Positions 54,896 to 62,402 of a stretch of 64,000 nt of DNA are shown here, one piece after another. This DNA comes from an uncultured Oscillospiraceae bacterium (GTDB lineage Bacteria > Bacillota > Clostridia > Oscillospirales > Oscillospiraceae). The notes below the pieces were generated by a model that made no database searches, was not told the origin of the DNA, and saw only the letters and a program-made list of their open reading frames with translations. Within the stretch, counting starts at the first letter, position 1; each line of letters starts with the position of its first letter. The position numbers were made by a program, and so were the translations under genes. The stretch is taken from assembly GCA_944387015.1 (NCBI GenBank), contig CALXDH010000011.1:1-64000 (forward strand). The letters are read 5' to 3'.

Positions 54896-55725
54896 GCATT
54901 TCGCCGGAGCAGTGCTCCGTCCACACCCACTCCGATCTCTGCGACGGCCGGGATCCCCTGGAAGCCATGGCCGCGGCGGCCTTTGACGCCGGGGTCCGGT
55001 ACTTCGGCGCTTCCGGCCACAGCCACACCCCCATCCCTCATGATGCGGGCAATGTGCTGCCGGAGGACCTGACGGACTACCGCACCCGGCTGGAGCGGCT
55101 GCGGGAGGAATACCGGGGCCGGATGGAGGTGCTGCTGGGCATCGAGCAGGACAGCTGCTCCCCCCAGCCGGTGCCGGACTGGGCGGACTACTGGATCGGC
55201 TCCGTCCACAATCTCCGCGATCCCCGGACCGGGGCGTATCACTGCGTGGACTGGGACCGGGAAAAGCTGGCATCCTGCCGGGACGAGATGTTCCGGGGCG
55301 ATGCCCTGGCCATGGCGGAGGGGTATTACGCCGACGTGGCGGCCATGGCCGCCCGGCACCCCACCATCCTGGGCCACATTGATCTTGTCACCAAGTTCAA
55401 CGAGCCCGCCGCCTTTTTCGATGAGGCCGCCCCCCGCTACCGGGCGGCGGCACTGGCGGCCCTGGAGGCTGCGGACCCGGTGCGGACGCTGCTGGAGGTC
55501 AACACCGGCGCCGTCTCCCGGGGATACCGCACGGTTCCCTATCCCGCACAGTTTCTGCTGCGGGCGTGGCGGGAGCGGGGAGGGGACATCATTCTCACCG
55601 CCGACAGCCACCGGACGGACACGGTGGCCTGGGGCTACCGGCAGGCGGCGGACTGGGCCAGGGCCGCAGGCTATACCCGGTGTGTGGTACTGACGTTGTC
55701 CGGGCGGGAGATATGTCCCCTTTGA
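54892..55725 (+). CDS. hisK: Histidinol-phosphatase, PHP family
   Basis: 277 residues. PHP metal motifs: [17 protein letters not shown], then [21 protein letters not shown] and TADSHRTD. This is the monofunctional HisK/HisJ type found where HisB lacks the phosphatase domain, so the operon is complete. ATG overlaps the hisIE stop as ATGA. Ends at a strong terminator. Confidence 0.93.
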   Translation: MSISPEQCSVHTHSDLCDGRDPLEAMAAAAFDAGVRYFGASGHSHTPIPHDAGNVLPEDLTDYRTRLERLREEYRGRMEVLLGIEQDSCSPQPVPDWADYWIGSVHNLRDPRTGAYHCVDWDREKLASCRDEMFRGDALAMAEGYYADVAAMAARHPTILGHIDLVTKFNEPAAFFDEAAPRYRAAALAALEAADPVRTLLEVNTGAVSRGYRTVPYPAQFLLRAWRERGGDIILTADSHRTDTVAWGYRQAADWARAAGYTRCVVLTLSGREICPL

Positions 55726-55744
55726 CCTGCCCGCAAAATGGCGG

Positions 55745-55774
55745 AAAAAGGCGCGGCAAAAGCCGCGCCTTTTG
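55745..55774 (+). terminator. his operon terminator
   Basis: AAAAGGCGCGGC, loop AAAA, GCCGCGCCTTTT. Confidence 0.88.
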
Positions 55775-55850
55775 TCTCTTTGCGGATTGCGGACGGTGGT
55801 GGGACCTGCTACAATGGGGGAGAAAATTTGAAGAATGGAAGAGGCACAGC

Positions 55851-56504
55851 ATGTATCAAACCGTGATTTTTGACCTGGACGGAACGCTGCTCAATACCAT
55901 TGACGATCTGGCGGGGGCGGGCAACTGGGTGTGCCGGCAAAACGGCTGGCCCACATATTCGGTGGAGGAATTCAAGACCATGGTGGGCCATGGAATTCCC
56001 AATCTGGTGGAGAAATTCTCCCCGGCGGAGTGCCGCAGCCCCGAGAAGCTGGCGCAGACGCTGGAGCAGTTTTCCGCCTATTACGGGGAGCACAACCTGG
56101 ACCGCACGGCCCCCTATGACGGCATCCCGGAGCTGCTGGCAAACCTGCGGGACCGGGGCATCACTTTGGCGGTCTACTCCAACAAGGCCCATGAGTTCAG
56201 CAAGACCATCGTGGAGCACTTCTTCCCCGGCGTGTTCCACCTGATCCGGGGCAAGGTCCCCGGCGTGCCGGTAAAGCCGGATCCCGCCGGTATCCACCTG
56301 GTGATGGCAGACCTGGCGGCGGACCCGGAGCGGACGCTTTTTGTGGGAGACAGCAGTGTGGACATCCACACCGGCCACAACGCCGGCCTTGCGGCCTGCG
56401 GCGTCACCTGGGGCTTCCGGTCCCGGGAGAGTTTGATCGAGGCCGGGGCAGACTGCCTGGCGGATACGCCGGCGGAGCTGGAGAAGCGGATCTTGCAGGA
56501 ATGA
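55851..56504 (+). CDS. HAD-family hydrolase, phosphoglycolate-phosphatase-like
   Basis: 217 residues. HAD motifs: nucleophile in VIFDLDGTLLNT, motif II Ser in AVYSNKAHEF, Lys in VPVKPDPAGIH, acidic motif IV in FVGDSSVDIHTG. A C1-type cap lies between motifs I and II. This matches Gph/PpaX-like enzymes acting on small phosphate esters. The ATG at 55851 has GGAAGAGG upstream; the longer frame lacks support. Alone between two terminators. Confidence 0.9.
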   Translation: MYQTVIFDLDGTLLNTIDDLAGAGNWVCRQNGWPTYSVEEFKTMVGHGIPNLVEKFSPAECRSPEKLAQTLEQFSAYYGEHNLDRTAPYDGIPELLANLRDRGITLAVYSNKAHEFSKTIVEHFFPGVFHLIRGKVPGVPVKPDPAGIHLVMADLAADPERTLFVGDSSVDIHTGHNAGLAACGVTWGFRSRESLIEAGADCLADTPAELEKRILQE

Positions 56505-56505
56505 A

Positions 56506-56545
56506 AAGAAGGCGGCGGACGCATCGCGTCCGCCGCCTCTTTTGC
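56506..56545. terminator. Bidirectional terminator
   Basis: AAGGCGGCGGACGC, loop ATC, GCGTCCGCCGCCTCTTTT; A- and T-rich both sides. Confidence 0.85.
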
Positions 56546-56574
56546 ATTTTGGCATATAAATATAGGGCAGCTGT

Positions 56575-57210
56575 TCAGGACACGGAGGACACTTCCAGCT
56601 CCGTGCCCTCCGGCAGGGCGGGAGAGAGGAGCTGGCGGACACTTGCTTCCGCCTTGGCCTGGGCCTCGTCCAGCAGGCCTTTGCCCAGCGCCTTTTCCTC
56701 CATGGCCTTCTTCTGGTCCGCCTGGAAGGAGGAAAAGTCCTCCACAGTAAAGGGGTTGAAGATGGAGGTCTTTTCGTCGAATACCTCCACGCTGTCCTCG
56801 TCGATCTCGTGGGAGAGGATGGCGGCCTGGGGCAGGGTGATGCGGACCGTGCTGCCCTCCACGTCCACCGTGGCCTGGGACAAATCCACGCCGGCCTTGA
56901 TGGTGCCGTCATAGGTGAGGATGAAGGACTTGGTGGTGAAGGGGATCTTCACGCCGTAAAAGTCGTTGCTGCTTTCGAACTGGGCCATGTTGGTATATGT
57001 ATAGGTAACGCTGGCCAGCTCGCTGATGTCACGGATCTGGGTTTCCAGCACCACTGCGTCCAGACGGGGCGTCTCACTGCCGCTTCCGGCGGATAGCCGA
57101 CCGCCGATGAAACAGGCGCATCCCAGCGCAATGCACAGTACAGCGCCCAACAAAAGCGTCTTGGCGGTTTTCAGGGGATGGGAGCGGGTTTTCTCCGGGG
57201 TCTCTTCCAT
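56575..57210 (-). CDS. DUF4230 membrane-anchored protein
   Basis: 211 residues. One membrane segment near the N-terminus (about 17-37, TLLLGAVLCIALGCACF), then an extracytoplasmic domain with LETQIRDISELASVTYTYTN, the DUF4230 signature, and a coiled helix (QADQKKAMEEKALGKG). The family's function is unknown; it is exported and often single-copy. ATG at 57210 with AGGAGG 7 bp upstream. A 17-bp near-perfect palindrome lies over its -10 element. Confidence 0.85.
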   Translation of the reverse strand: MEETPEKTRSHPLKTAKTLLLGAVLCIALGCACFIGGRLSAGSGSETPRLDAVVLETQIRDISELASVTYTYTNMAQFESSNDFYGVKIPFTTKSFILTYDGTIKAGVDLSQATVDVEGSTVRITLPQAAILSHEIDEDSVEVFDEKTSIFNPFTVEDFSSFQADQKKAMEEKALGKGLLDEAQAKAEASVRQLLSPALPEGTELEVSSVS

Positions 57211-57229
57211 GTCGGTTCCTCCTTTTTGC

Positions 57230-57246
57230 ACAATACAGTGTATTGT
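57230..57246. promoter_or_regulatory. Palindrome over the DUF4230 promoter
   Basis: ACAATACA-G-TGTATTGT, an 8-bp inverted repeat about one central base, overlapping the minus-strand -10 element TACAAT (57242-57247), with TTGCGT 16 bp upstream of it. Candidate operator. Confidence 0.5.
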
Positions 57247-57373
57247 AGCAGATTGCAGAAAAAACGCAAGATCCCCTGGGGAAATCGGGGATGGCAGTAT
57301 CCGCCGGTCATACGGACAAAGGCGGTCCGGGGGAAGCGGGTTCCCTCAGACCGCCCTTCGCAAAAGGCTGCAT

Positions 57374-57841
57374 TTAGCGTGTGGATGCGGCACCGGGCGT
57401 GACAGCGTTTTCGTAGTCCGTCAGGTCTCCGTCGGTGTCGTGGACTCGGGCGTTTTCCAGCATTTGGTCATAGCTGGAGCCAATCCGGGCGCGATTGCTC
57501 CCAGTGTCAGAGTCCAGACCGGACATGGTGCCGTCCTGATTGGAAGTGTGGTTGTCCGTGGCGGTGTCATCACCGGGGACAGGCGCGGTAGTGCCGTTAT
57601 CGGCGGGCGTCTGGTCCCCGCTGTCGAGCAACCCGTCATCTGCGGTGTCACGGTCGCCGTTCGTCGTGCCCGTACCGTCAAGGATGTCGTCGGTCACGGA
57701 AGAATCCGGATCATCCATGCTATCCTCAGTGGTGGGCGTGTCGGAACCGTTGACGCCGTCCTCCTTCTTGTCTCCGCCGCAGGCAGTCAGTGCGAATACC
57801 AGAAAAGCGGAGGCCAGAAGCAGTGCAAGGCTTTTTTTCAC
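57374..57841 (-). CDS. Acidic low-complexity lipoprotein
   Basis: 155 residues. Lipoprotein signal with lipobox LTAC (Cys21); most of the rest is Asp/Thr/Ser/Gly-rich and probably disordered (DDPDSSVTDDILDGTGTTNG). Only the last ~40 residues look folded (SSYDQMLENARVHDTDGDLT). Start GTG with AGGAGG 8 bp upstream; the frame extends upstream but without a ribosome site. Function unknown; the composition suggests a surface spacer or a Ca2+-binding role (speculative). Confidence 0.75.
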   Translation of the reverse strand: MKKSLALLLASAFLVFALTACGGDKKEDGVNGSDTPTTEDSMDDPDSSVTDDILDGTGTTNGDRDTADDGLLDSGDQTPADNGTTAPVPGDDTATDNHTSNQDGTMSGLDSDTGSNRARIGSSYDQMLENARVHDTDGDLTDYENAVTPGAASTR

Positions 57842-57963
57842 AACGGGATCCTCCTTTTTGCGGGGGAAAAGTGGTTTGCGATACCCAGATCCTATTATAT
57901 CCGGGAATCCATATCCGATCGCAGGAAGTTTGTGGAGAGAAACATAAATTTTTGAAAAAGGGC

Positions 57964-57992
57964 TTGCTTTTTGCGGAAGCACATGATATAAC
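57964..57992 (+). promoter_or_regulatory. perR-rbr promoter
   Basis: TTGCTT (57964-57969), 17-bp spacer, TATAAC (57987-57992). Confidence 0.55.
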
Positions 57993-58000
57993 ATAAAAAG

Positions 58001-58015
58001 TAACAATTACTATTA
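58001..58015 (+). promoter_or_regulatory. Candidate PerR box
   Basis: TAACAATTACTATTA matches 10 of 14 positions of the PerR consensus TTATAATNATTATAA and lies at the expected start site of the perR-rbr transcript. Confidence 0.5.
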
Positions 58016-58032
58016 TCGAATGGAGAGAAGCC

Positions 58033-58443
58033 ATGCCGGGACAGCGCTTTTCCCACCAGCGGGAACGGATCTACCAGGCGGTCCGAGACAGCGGGGAGCA
58101 TCCAACGGCGGAAATGGTGTATCAAAGCTTGAAACCGGAGATGCCCCGTCTGAGCCTGGGAACGGTGTACCGCAATCTCCACCAGATGGCCCAGGAAGGG
58201 CGGCTGACGGAGATTCAGGGAGTTGTGGTCCGCTTTGACGGCTGCACGGCGCCTCACACCCATCTGCGCTGCCTTCGCTGCGGCGGAGTGTTTGACCTGA
58301 AGGAGATCCCCTATGACCGGACGCTGGATGATCTGGCGGCCCGGCAGGGAGTCCGGATTCTGGGTCATGCGCTGCTTTTTACAGGGATTTGTTCCGCCTG
58401 TGCGGACAAGGAGAAAATCCAGGAGACTGATCAATCACTATGA
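58033..58443 (+). CDS. perR: Fur-family regulator, PerR-like
   Basis: 136 residues. N-terminal winged helix ([25 protein letters not shown]), C-terminal dimer domain with metal-site residues [13 protein letters not shown] and two structural-zinc CxxC pairs ([15 protein letters not shown]). The Asp in RFDG and His-rich PHTH support peroxide-sensing PerR rather than Fur or Zur. It sits directly ahead of rubrerythrin and would repress this operon through a PerR box at the promoter. ATG with GGAGAG upstream. Confidence 0.9.
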   Translation: MPGQRFSHQRERIYQAVRDSGEHPTAEMVYQSLKPEMPRLSLGTVYRNLHQMAQEGRLTEIQGVVVRFDGCTAPHTHLRCLRCGGVFDLKEIPYDRTLDDLAARQGVRILGHALLFTGICSACADKEKIQETDQSL

Positions 58444-58456
58444 AAGGGGAACTATC

Positions 58457-58990
58457 ATGGAACTGAAGGGAAGCAAGACGGAGGCCAATCTGTGGAAGGC
58501 GTTTGCCGGGGAGTCCCAGGCCCGGAACAAGTATGACTATTTCGCCAGCCAGGCCAAGAAGGACGGCTATGAGCAGATCGCGGCCATCTTCCAGGAGACC
58601 GCGCTCAATGAGAAGGAGCATGCAAAGCTCTGGTTCAAGGCGCTCAGCGGCATCGGCACTACGGAGGAGAACCTGGTGGCGGCTGCTGCCGGCGAGAACG
58701 AGGAGTGGACCCAGATGTACGCCGAGATGGCCCGCACCGCTGAGGAGGAGGGCTTTTTGGCCCTGGCCGCTCAGTTTGAGGGCGTGGCCAAGATCGAGAA
58801 GACCCACGAGGAGCGGTATCTGAAGCTGCTGGACAACCTGAAGAAGGGCGAGGTCTTCAAGAAGGGTGAAAAGGTCATGTGGTTCTGCCGCAACTGCGGC
58901 CACGTGGAGATCGCCGAGAGCGCGCCTGCCGTGTGCCCGGTGTGCAAGCATCCCCAGGCCTATTTCCAGGTCAAGGCAGAAAACTATTGA
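58457..58990 (+). CDS. rbr: Rubrerythrin
   Basis: 177 residues. Ferritin-like diiron domain with Glu ligands in [15 protein letters not shown] and [15 protein letters not shown], repeated in [10 protein letters not shown] and [11 protein letters not shown]-terminal rubredoxin with CRNCG and CPVCK. It reduces hydrogen peroxide in anaerobes. It follows perR after 13 bp and is the classical PerR target. AAAGGGG upstream of the ATG. The C-terminus is full length. Confidence 0.96.
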   Translation: MELKGSKTEANLWKAFAGESQARNKYDYFASQAKKDGYEQIAAIFQETALNEKEHAKLWFKALSGIGTTEENLVAAAAGENEEWTQMYAEMARTAEEEGFLALAAQFEGVAKIEKTHEERYLKLLDNLKKGEVFKKGEKVMWFCRNCGHVEIAESAPAVCPVCKHPQAYFQVKAENY

Positions 58991-59005
58991 TTCCTGCAAA
59001 CATGA

Positions 59006-59037
59006 AACAGGGCGCTCCGCAGGAGCGCCCCGTTTTT
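59006..59037 (+). terminator. perR-rbr terminator
   Basis: CAGGGCGCTCC, loop GCA, GGAGCGCCCCG, then T5. The gap 58991-59345 otherwise holds only the HPr promoter. Confidence 0.85.
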
Positions 59038-59247
59038 ACGCTGTGGGAAGGATGGACCGGAAGGAAGCGTGTTCCGGCAGGGGAAGCCGTCGCATTTGGA
59101 CGAAATGGCGGAAAAAGTCCGGCAGCGGTGGACAAGACCCCTGAAGTTGGCGAAAATTCCGGTATAAACCAATGGAAAAGTGGCGTAAACTACCAAAGGG
59201 CCGGAGGGCTTGCGGACGTTTTTGTGAAATGTTTGTGAAAAACGCCG

Positions 59248-59276
59248 TTGACGATATGGGAAAAAGCAGGTATGAT
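59248..59276 (+). promoter_or_regulatory. ptsH-like (HPr) promoter
   Basis: TTGACG (59248-59253), 17-bp spacer, TATGAT (59271-59276). Confidence 0.7.
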
Positions 59277-59345
59277 AATAAAGGAATGTTGTCTGATGTA
59301 TGGAAGCTGCTGAAATGACTTGGTATAGAAAAGGAGAGCTGTATC

Positions 59346-59609
59346 ATGTATACACAGGAGATTACCGTTAACAACGAAGTGGGCCTGCACGCCAGACCTG
59401 CCACTTTCTTCATCCAGAAGGCCAACGAATTCAAGAGCGGCATCTGGGTCGAAAAGGAAGACCGCCGTGTCAACGCCAAGAGCCTGCTGGGCGTTTTGTC
59501 CCTGGGCATCGTGAAGGGCACCACCATCACCCTGATCGCGGACGGTGCGGATGAAAAGGAAGCTGTCAACGCTCTGGTGGAGCTGGTGAAGGACAACTTC
59601 GGCGAATAA
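59346..59609 (+). CDS. ptsH: HPr family phosphocarrier protein
   Basis: 87 residues, complete HPr. Active-site His15 in GLHARPAT and regulatory Ser46 in NAKSLLGVLSLG are both present, so it can serve both PTS transfer and HPr-kinase-dependent catabolite control. No enzyme I or PTS permease is nearby. AAAGGAG 9 bp before ATG; own promoter and terminator. A Crh-like role is unlikely because His15 is intact. Confidence 0.95.
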   Translation: MYTQEITVNNEVGLHARPATFFIQKANEFKSGIWVEKEDRRVNAKSLLGVLSLGIVKGTTITLIADGADEKEAVNALVELVKDNFGE

Positions 59610-59621
59610 ACCGGATTCGGT

Positions 59622-59655
59622 TGCACGCTCCTGCCTGTGCGGGAGCGTGTTTTTC
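59622..59655 (+). terminator. HPr gene terminator
   Basis: GCACGCTCCTGC, loop CTGT, GCGGGAGCGTGTTTTT. Confidence 0.8.
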
Positions 59656-59679
59656 TGTTTTGGGAGAGGGGGATGGTCC

Positions 59680-61515
59680 GTGACAAGGGCAGAACTGAAG
59701 GAAAAGGCAAACGACCTGCCGCTGATGCCCGGCGTGTATCTGATGATGGACAAGACCGGGAAAGTCATCTATGTGGGCAAGGCGAAAAAATTGAAAAACC
59801 GGGTCAGCCAGTATTTTCAGGACAGCGCTGCCCACACGGCCAAGACCCGGCAGATGGTGTCCCAGGTGGACCACTTCGACACGATTTTCGTCTCCAGCGA
59901 ATTTGAGGCGCTGGTGCTGGAAAACTCCCTTATCAAGCGCCATATGCCCCGCTACAACATCCTGCTCAAGGATGACAAGGGCTATCCCTTCGTGCGGCTG
60001 TCCCGGGAGCGGTATCCCCGCTTTTCCCTGGTCAACCGCATCACCGGCGACGGCGCCCGTTACTTCGGCCCCTTCGGCGGCCGGTTCGAGACCCGCCAGG
60101 CTCTGGACGCGGTATGCGCGGCGCTGCGGCTGCCCACCTGCAACCGGCGCTTTCCCCGGGACATCGGCGCGGAGCGGCCCTGTCTCAACTTCCACATGGG
60201 CCGGTGTGACGGCTTCTGCCGTCCGGAGATGACAGAGGAGGAGTACCGCCGCCGCATCGAGCAGGCGGTGGCATTGCTGGAGGGGAAGTCCAAGCAGCTG
60301 CTGCGGGACATGACCGCCGAGATGGAGGCGGAGGCCGAGGCGCTGCGGTTCGAGCAGGCGGCGGCGCTGCGGGACCGGATCAACGCCATCGGCGCCCTGG
60401 GAAAAAAGCAGACGGTGATCGCGGGCCTGTGCGCCGACACGGACATCTGGGGCCTCTACCGGGGCGCGGGCAAGAGCTGCTATGCCATTTTGCATATGGA
60501 GGACGGCAGTCTCACCGGACGGGAGACAGAGCTGTTCACCGCTCCCATGGAGGAGACGGAGGAGGAGATGCTCTCCGCCCTGACGGCCCAGTATTATCTG
60601 CCCCGGGCCATTTTGCCCCACGAGATCCTGCTGCCGCTGGACACCGGGGAGTGCGAGGAGCTCTCCGAGGTCTTGACCAAGCGGGCGGGCCACAAGGTTT
60701 GGGTCCACGTGCCCCAGCGGGGGGAGAAGGCGGAGCTGCGGACTATGGCCCAGCGCAACGCCCGGGAAGAGGCGGAGCGGGCCACCACCGCCGAGGAGCG
60801 GGTGGCCCACACCTTGGCGCTGCTGGGGAAGATGCTGGACCTGCCGGCGCCGCCGGGCCGGATGGAATCCTTCGACATCTCCAATACCGGCAAGAGCGAC
60901 ATCGTGGCCTCCATGGTGGTATACAGCGGGACCCGGCCTCTGAAAAGCGCCTACCGCAGGTTCCGGATCAAAGACCTGGCGGGGCATCCGGACGACTATG
61001 CCTCCATGCAGGAGGTGCTGCGCCGCCGGCTCCAGCGGGCTGCCGACGGCGACGAGAAGTTCCTGCCGTTGCCGGACGTGTTCCTCATCGACGGCGGCAC
61101 CACCCACGCCGCCGCCGCTCTGGCGGTGGCGAAGGAGTTCGGCGTCCATGTGCCCATTTTCGGCATGGTGAAGGACGACCGCCATCGCACCCGGGCGCTG
61201 GTGACGCCGGAGGGCCGGGAGATCGGCATTGTGAACAACCAGGCGGTGTTCTCCCTCATCGGACAGATCCAGGAGGAGACCCACCGCTTTGCCATCACCT
61301 ACCACCACGAAAGCCACCAGAAAAGCGCCCTGCGCTCTGAGCTGGAGGACGTCCCCGGCGTGGGGCCCAAGCGGCGGGAGGCGCTGCGCAAGCACTTCGG
61401 TTCCATGCGGGCCATCCGGGAGGCCGACGTGGAGACGCTCTCCGCCGTGGTGCCCCGGGCCGCGGCAGAGGCGGTCTACCGACATTTTCATCAGGAACAA
61501 GGGGAACCGGATTGA
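59680..61515 (+). CDS. uvrC: Excinuclease ABC subunit C
   Basis: 611 residues. N-terminal GIY-YIG nuclease (PGVYLMMDKTGKVIYVGKAK), then the Cys-rich CNRRFPRD...CLNFHMGRCDGFC region, a UVR coiled motif near 190-235, the RNase H-like second nuclease (DVFLIDGGTTHAAAALAVAKEF, IVNNQAVFS) and C-terminal HhH repeats (LEDVPGVGPKRREALRKHFG). It makes both incisions in nucleotide excision repair with UvrAB. Start GTG at 59680 with GAGAGGGGG upstream; an in-frame ATG 33 bases earlier lies within the HPr terminator. Confidence 0.95.
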   Translation: MTRAELKEKANDLPLMPGVYLMMDKTGKVIYVGKAKKLKNRVSQYFQDSAAHTAKTRQMVSQVDHFDTIFVSSEFEALVLENSLIKRHMPRYNILLKDDKGYPFVRLSRERYPRFSLVNRITGDGARYFGPFGGRFETRQALDAVCAALRLPTCNRRFPRDIGAERPCLNFHMGRCDGFCRPEMTEEEYRRRIEQAVALLEGKSKQLLRDMTAEMEAEAEALRFEQAAALRDRINAIGALGKKQTVIAGLCADTDIWGLYRGAGKSCYAILHMEDGSLTGRETELFTAPMEETEEEMLSALTAQYYLPRAILPHEILLPLDTGECEELSEVLTKRAGHKVWVHVPQRGEKAELRTMAQRNAREEAERATTAEERVAHTLALLGKMLDLPAPPGRMESFDISNTGKSDIVASMVVYSGTRPLKSAYRRFRIKDLAGHPDDYASMQEVLRRRLQRAADGDEKFLPLPDVFLIDGGTTHAAAALAVAKEFGVHVPIFGMVKDDRHRTRALVTPEGREIGIVNNQAVFSLIGQIQEETHRFAITYHHESHQKSALRSELEDVPGVGPKRREALRKHFGSMRAIREADVETLSAVVPRAAAEAVYRHFHQEQGEPD

Positions 61516-61518
61516 ACA

Positions 61519-61551
61519 AAGAGCGCCGCACACAGTGCGGCGCTCTTTTTC
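61519..61551 (+). terminator. uvrC terminator
   Basis: GAGCGCCGCAC, loop ACA, GTGCGGCGCTC, T5. Confidence 0.85.
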
Positions 61552-61719
61552 GGTTTCGTCAAAATCACGAAACCGGAATGTTACAAAATTCAAATTTCAT
61601 TCTTTTTTGAACAGATTTAGATATTTCATCAACGGATGGCCGGATAAAAGGATCGCAAACCCATATGTTGTGGAGAAGCGGCGTGCTGCAATTTGTTGGA
61701 AATGTTCAGGGGAATTTTG

Positions 61720-61748
61720 TTGAAGTTACCAAACAAAGCATGTATAAT
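61720..61748 (+). promoter_or_regulatory. Promoter of the membrane methyltransferase-like gene
   Basis: TTGAAG (61720-61725), 17-bp spacer, TATAAT (61743-61748). It rules out start codons upstream of about 61755. The remainder of 61552-61833 is AT-rich and shows no gene. Confidence 0.75.
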
Positions 61749-61833
61749 GAAGAAAAATGGCGAAGATGCGGGAAAATGTAACTTTTTTGTCGATTGCGTG
61801 AAATATCCGGGGAAAGGACGGTTGAAAGGCGCC

Positions 61834-62388
61834 ATGGGGTTTGCAGCGGGCGTGGGTGCCTTTTTGCTCTTTTTCCTCAGTGATTACAACGACTGGCGGT
61901 GGAGCCGCCGAAGCCTGCGGGTCTGCTTTCCCCTGGGTGTGCTGCTGCTGACAGCGGGAACTGCCTGGGAGATCTGGCAGGGCACGCCGCCCCTCCACGG
62001 GTGGCTCCGGGGTGCGGCGGTGCTGCTGGCGGTGTTCTTTTTTGGCCTGTTGGTCTATACGCTCTTTTTCGCGCTGCCGGTGGAGGCGTCCTACGCCCGT
62101 CCGGGAGAGGAGCGGGGCGCCTGCACCACCGGAGTGTACGCCCTGTGCCGACATCCCGGTGTGCTGTGGTTTGCGGGACTGTATGGATGTCTGTGGGCCG
62201 CAGGCGGACTGCCGCTTTGGGAGGCGGCGGTGCTGAGCGGATTGAATGTAGGCCTGGTGGTCTTTGAAGACCGGTGTGTGTTTCCGGCGAAGCTGAAGGG
62301 GTACGACGATTACCGGCGCACCACCCCGTTTCTGCTGCCCAGCCGGCAGAGCGTCCGTGCCTGGGGGCGCTTTGGAAAAGAGAGGTAG
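61834..62388 (+). CDS. PEMT/ICMT-like membrane methyltransferase-family protein
   Basis: 184 residues with about five membrane segments. The C-terminal part has TTGVYALCRHPGVLWFAGLY and LKGYDDYRRTTPFLLP, the usual RHP and E/DxxY-R motifs of the isoprenylcysteine/phospholipid methyltransferase fold. It may methylate a lipid or be a non-catalytic relative. Start uncertain: ATG at 61834 (weak AAAGG) or TTG at 61822 (AAAGGA closer); the upstream ATG at 61747 lies before the predicted transcript start. The GH3-family gene follows after 14 bp, so they form an operon. Confidence 0.7.
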   Translation: MGFAAGVGAFLLFFLSDYNDWRWSRRSLRVCFPLGVLLLTAGTAWEIWQGTPPLHGWLRGAAVLLAVFFFGLLVYTLFFALPVEASYARPGEERGACTTGVYALCRHPGVLWFAGLYGCLWAAGGLPLWEAAVLSGLNVGLVVFEDRCVFPAKLKGYDDYRRTTPFLLPSRQSVRAWGRFGKER

Positions 62389-62402
62389 AGAGGTGAGGGA
62401 CC

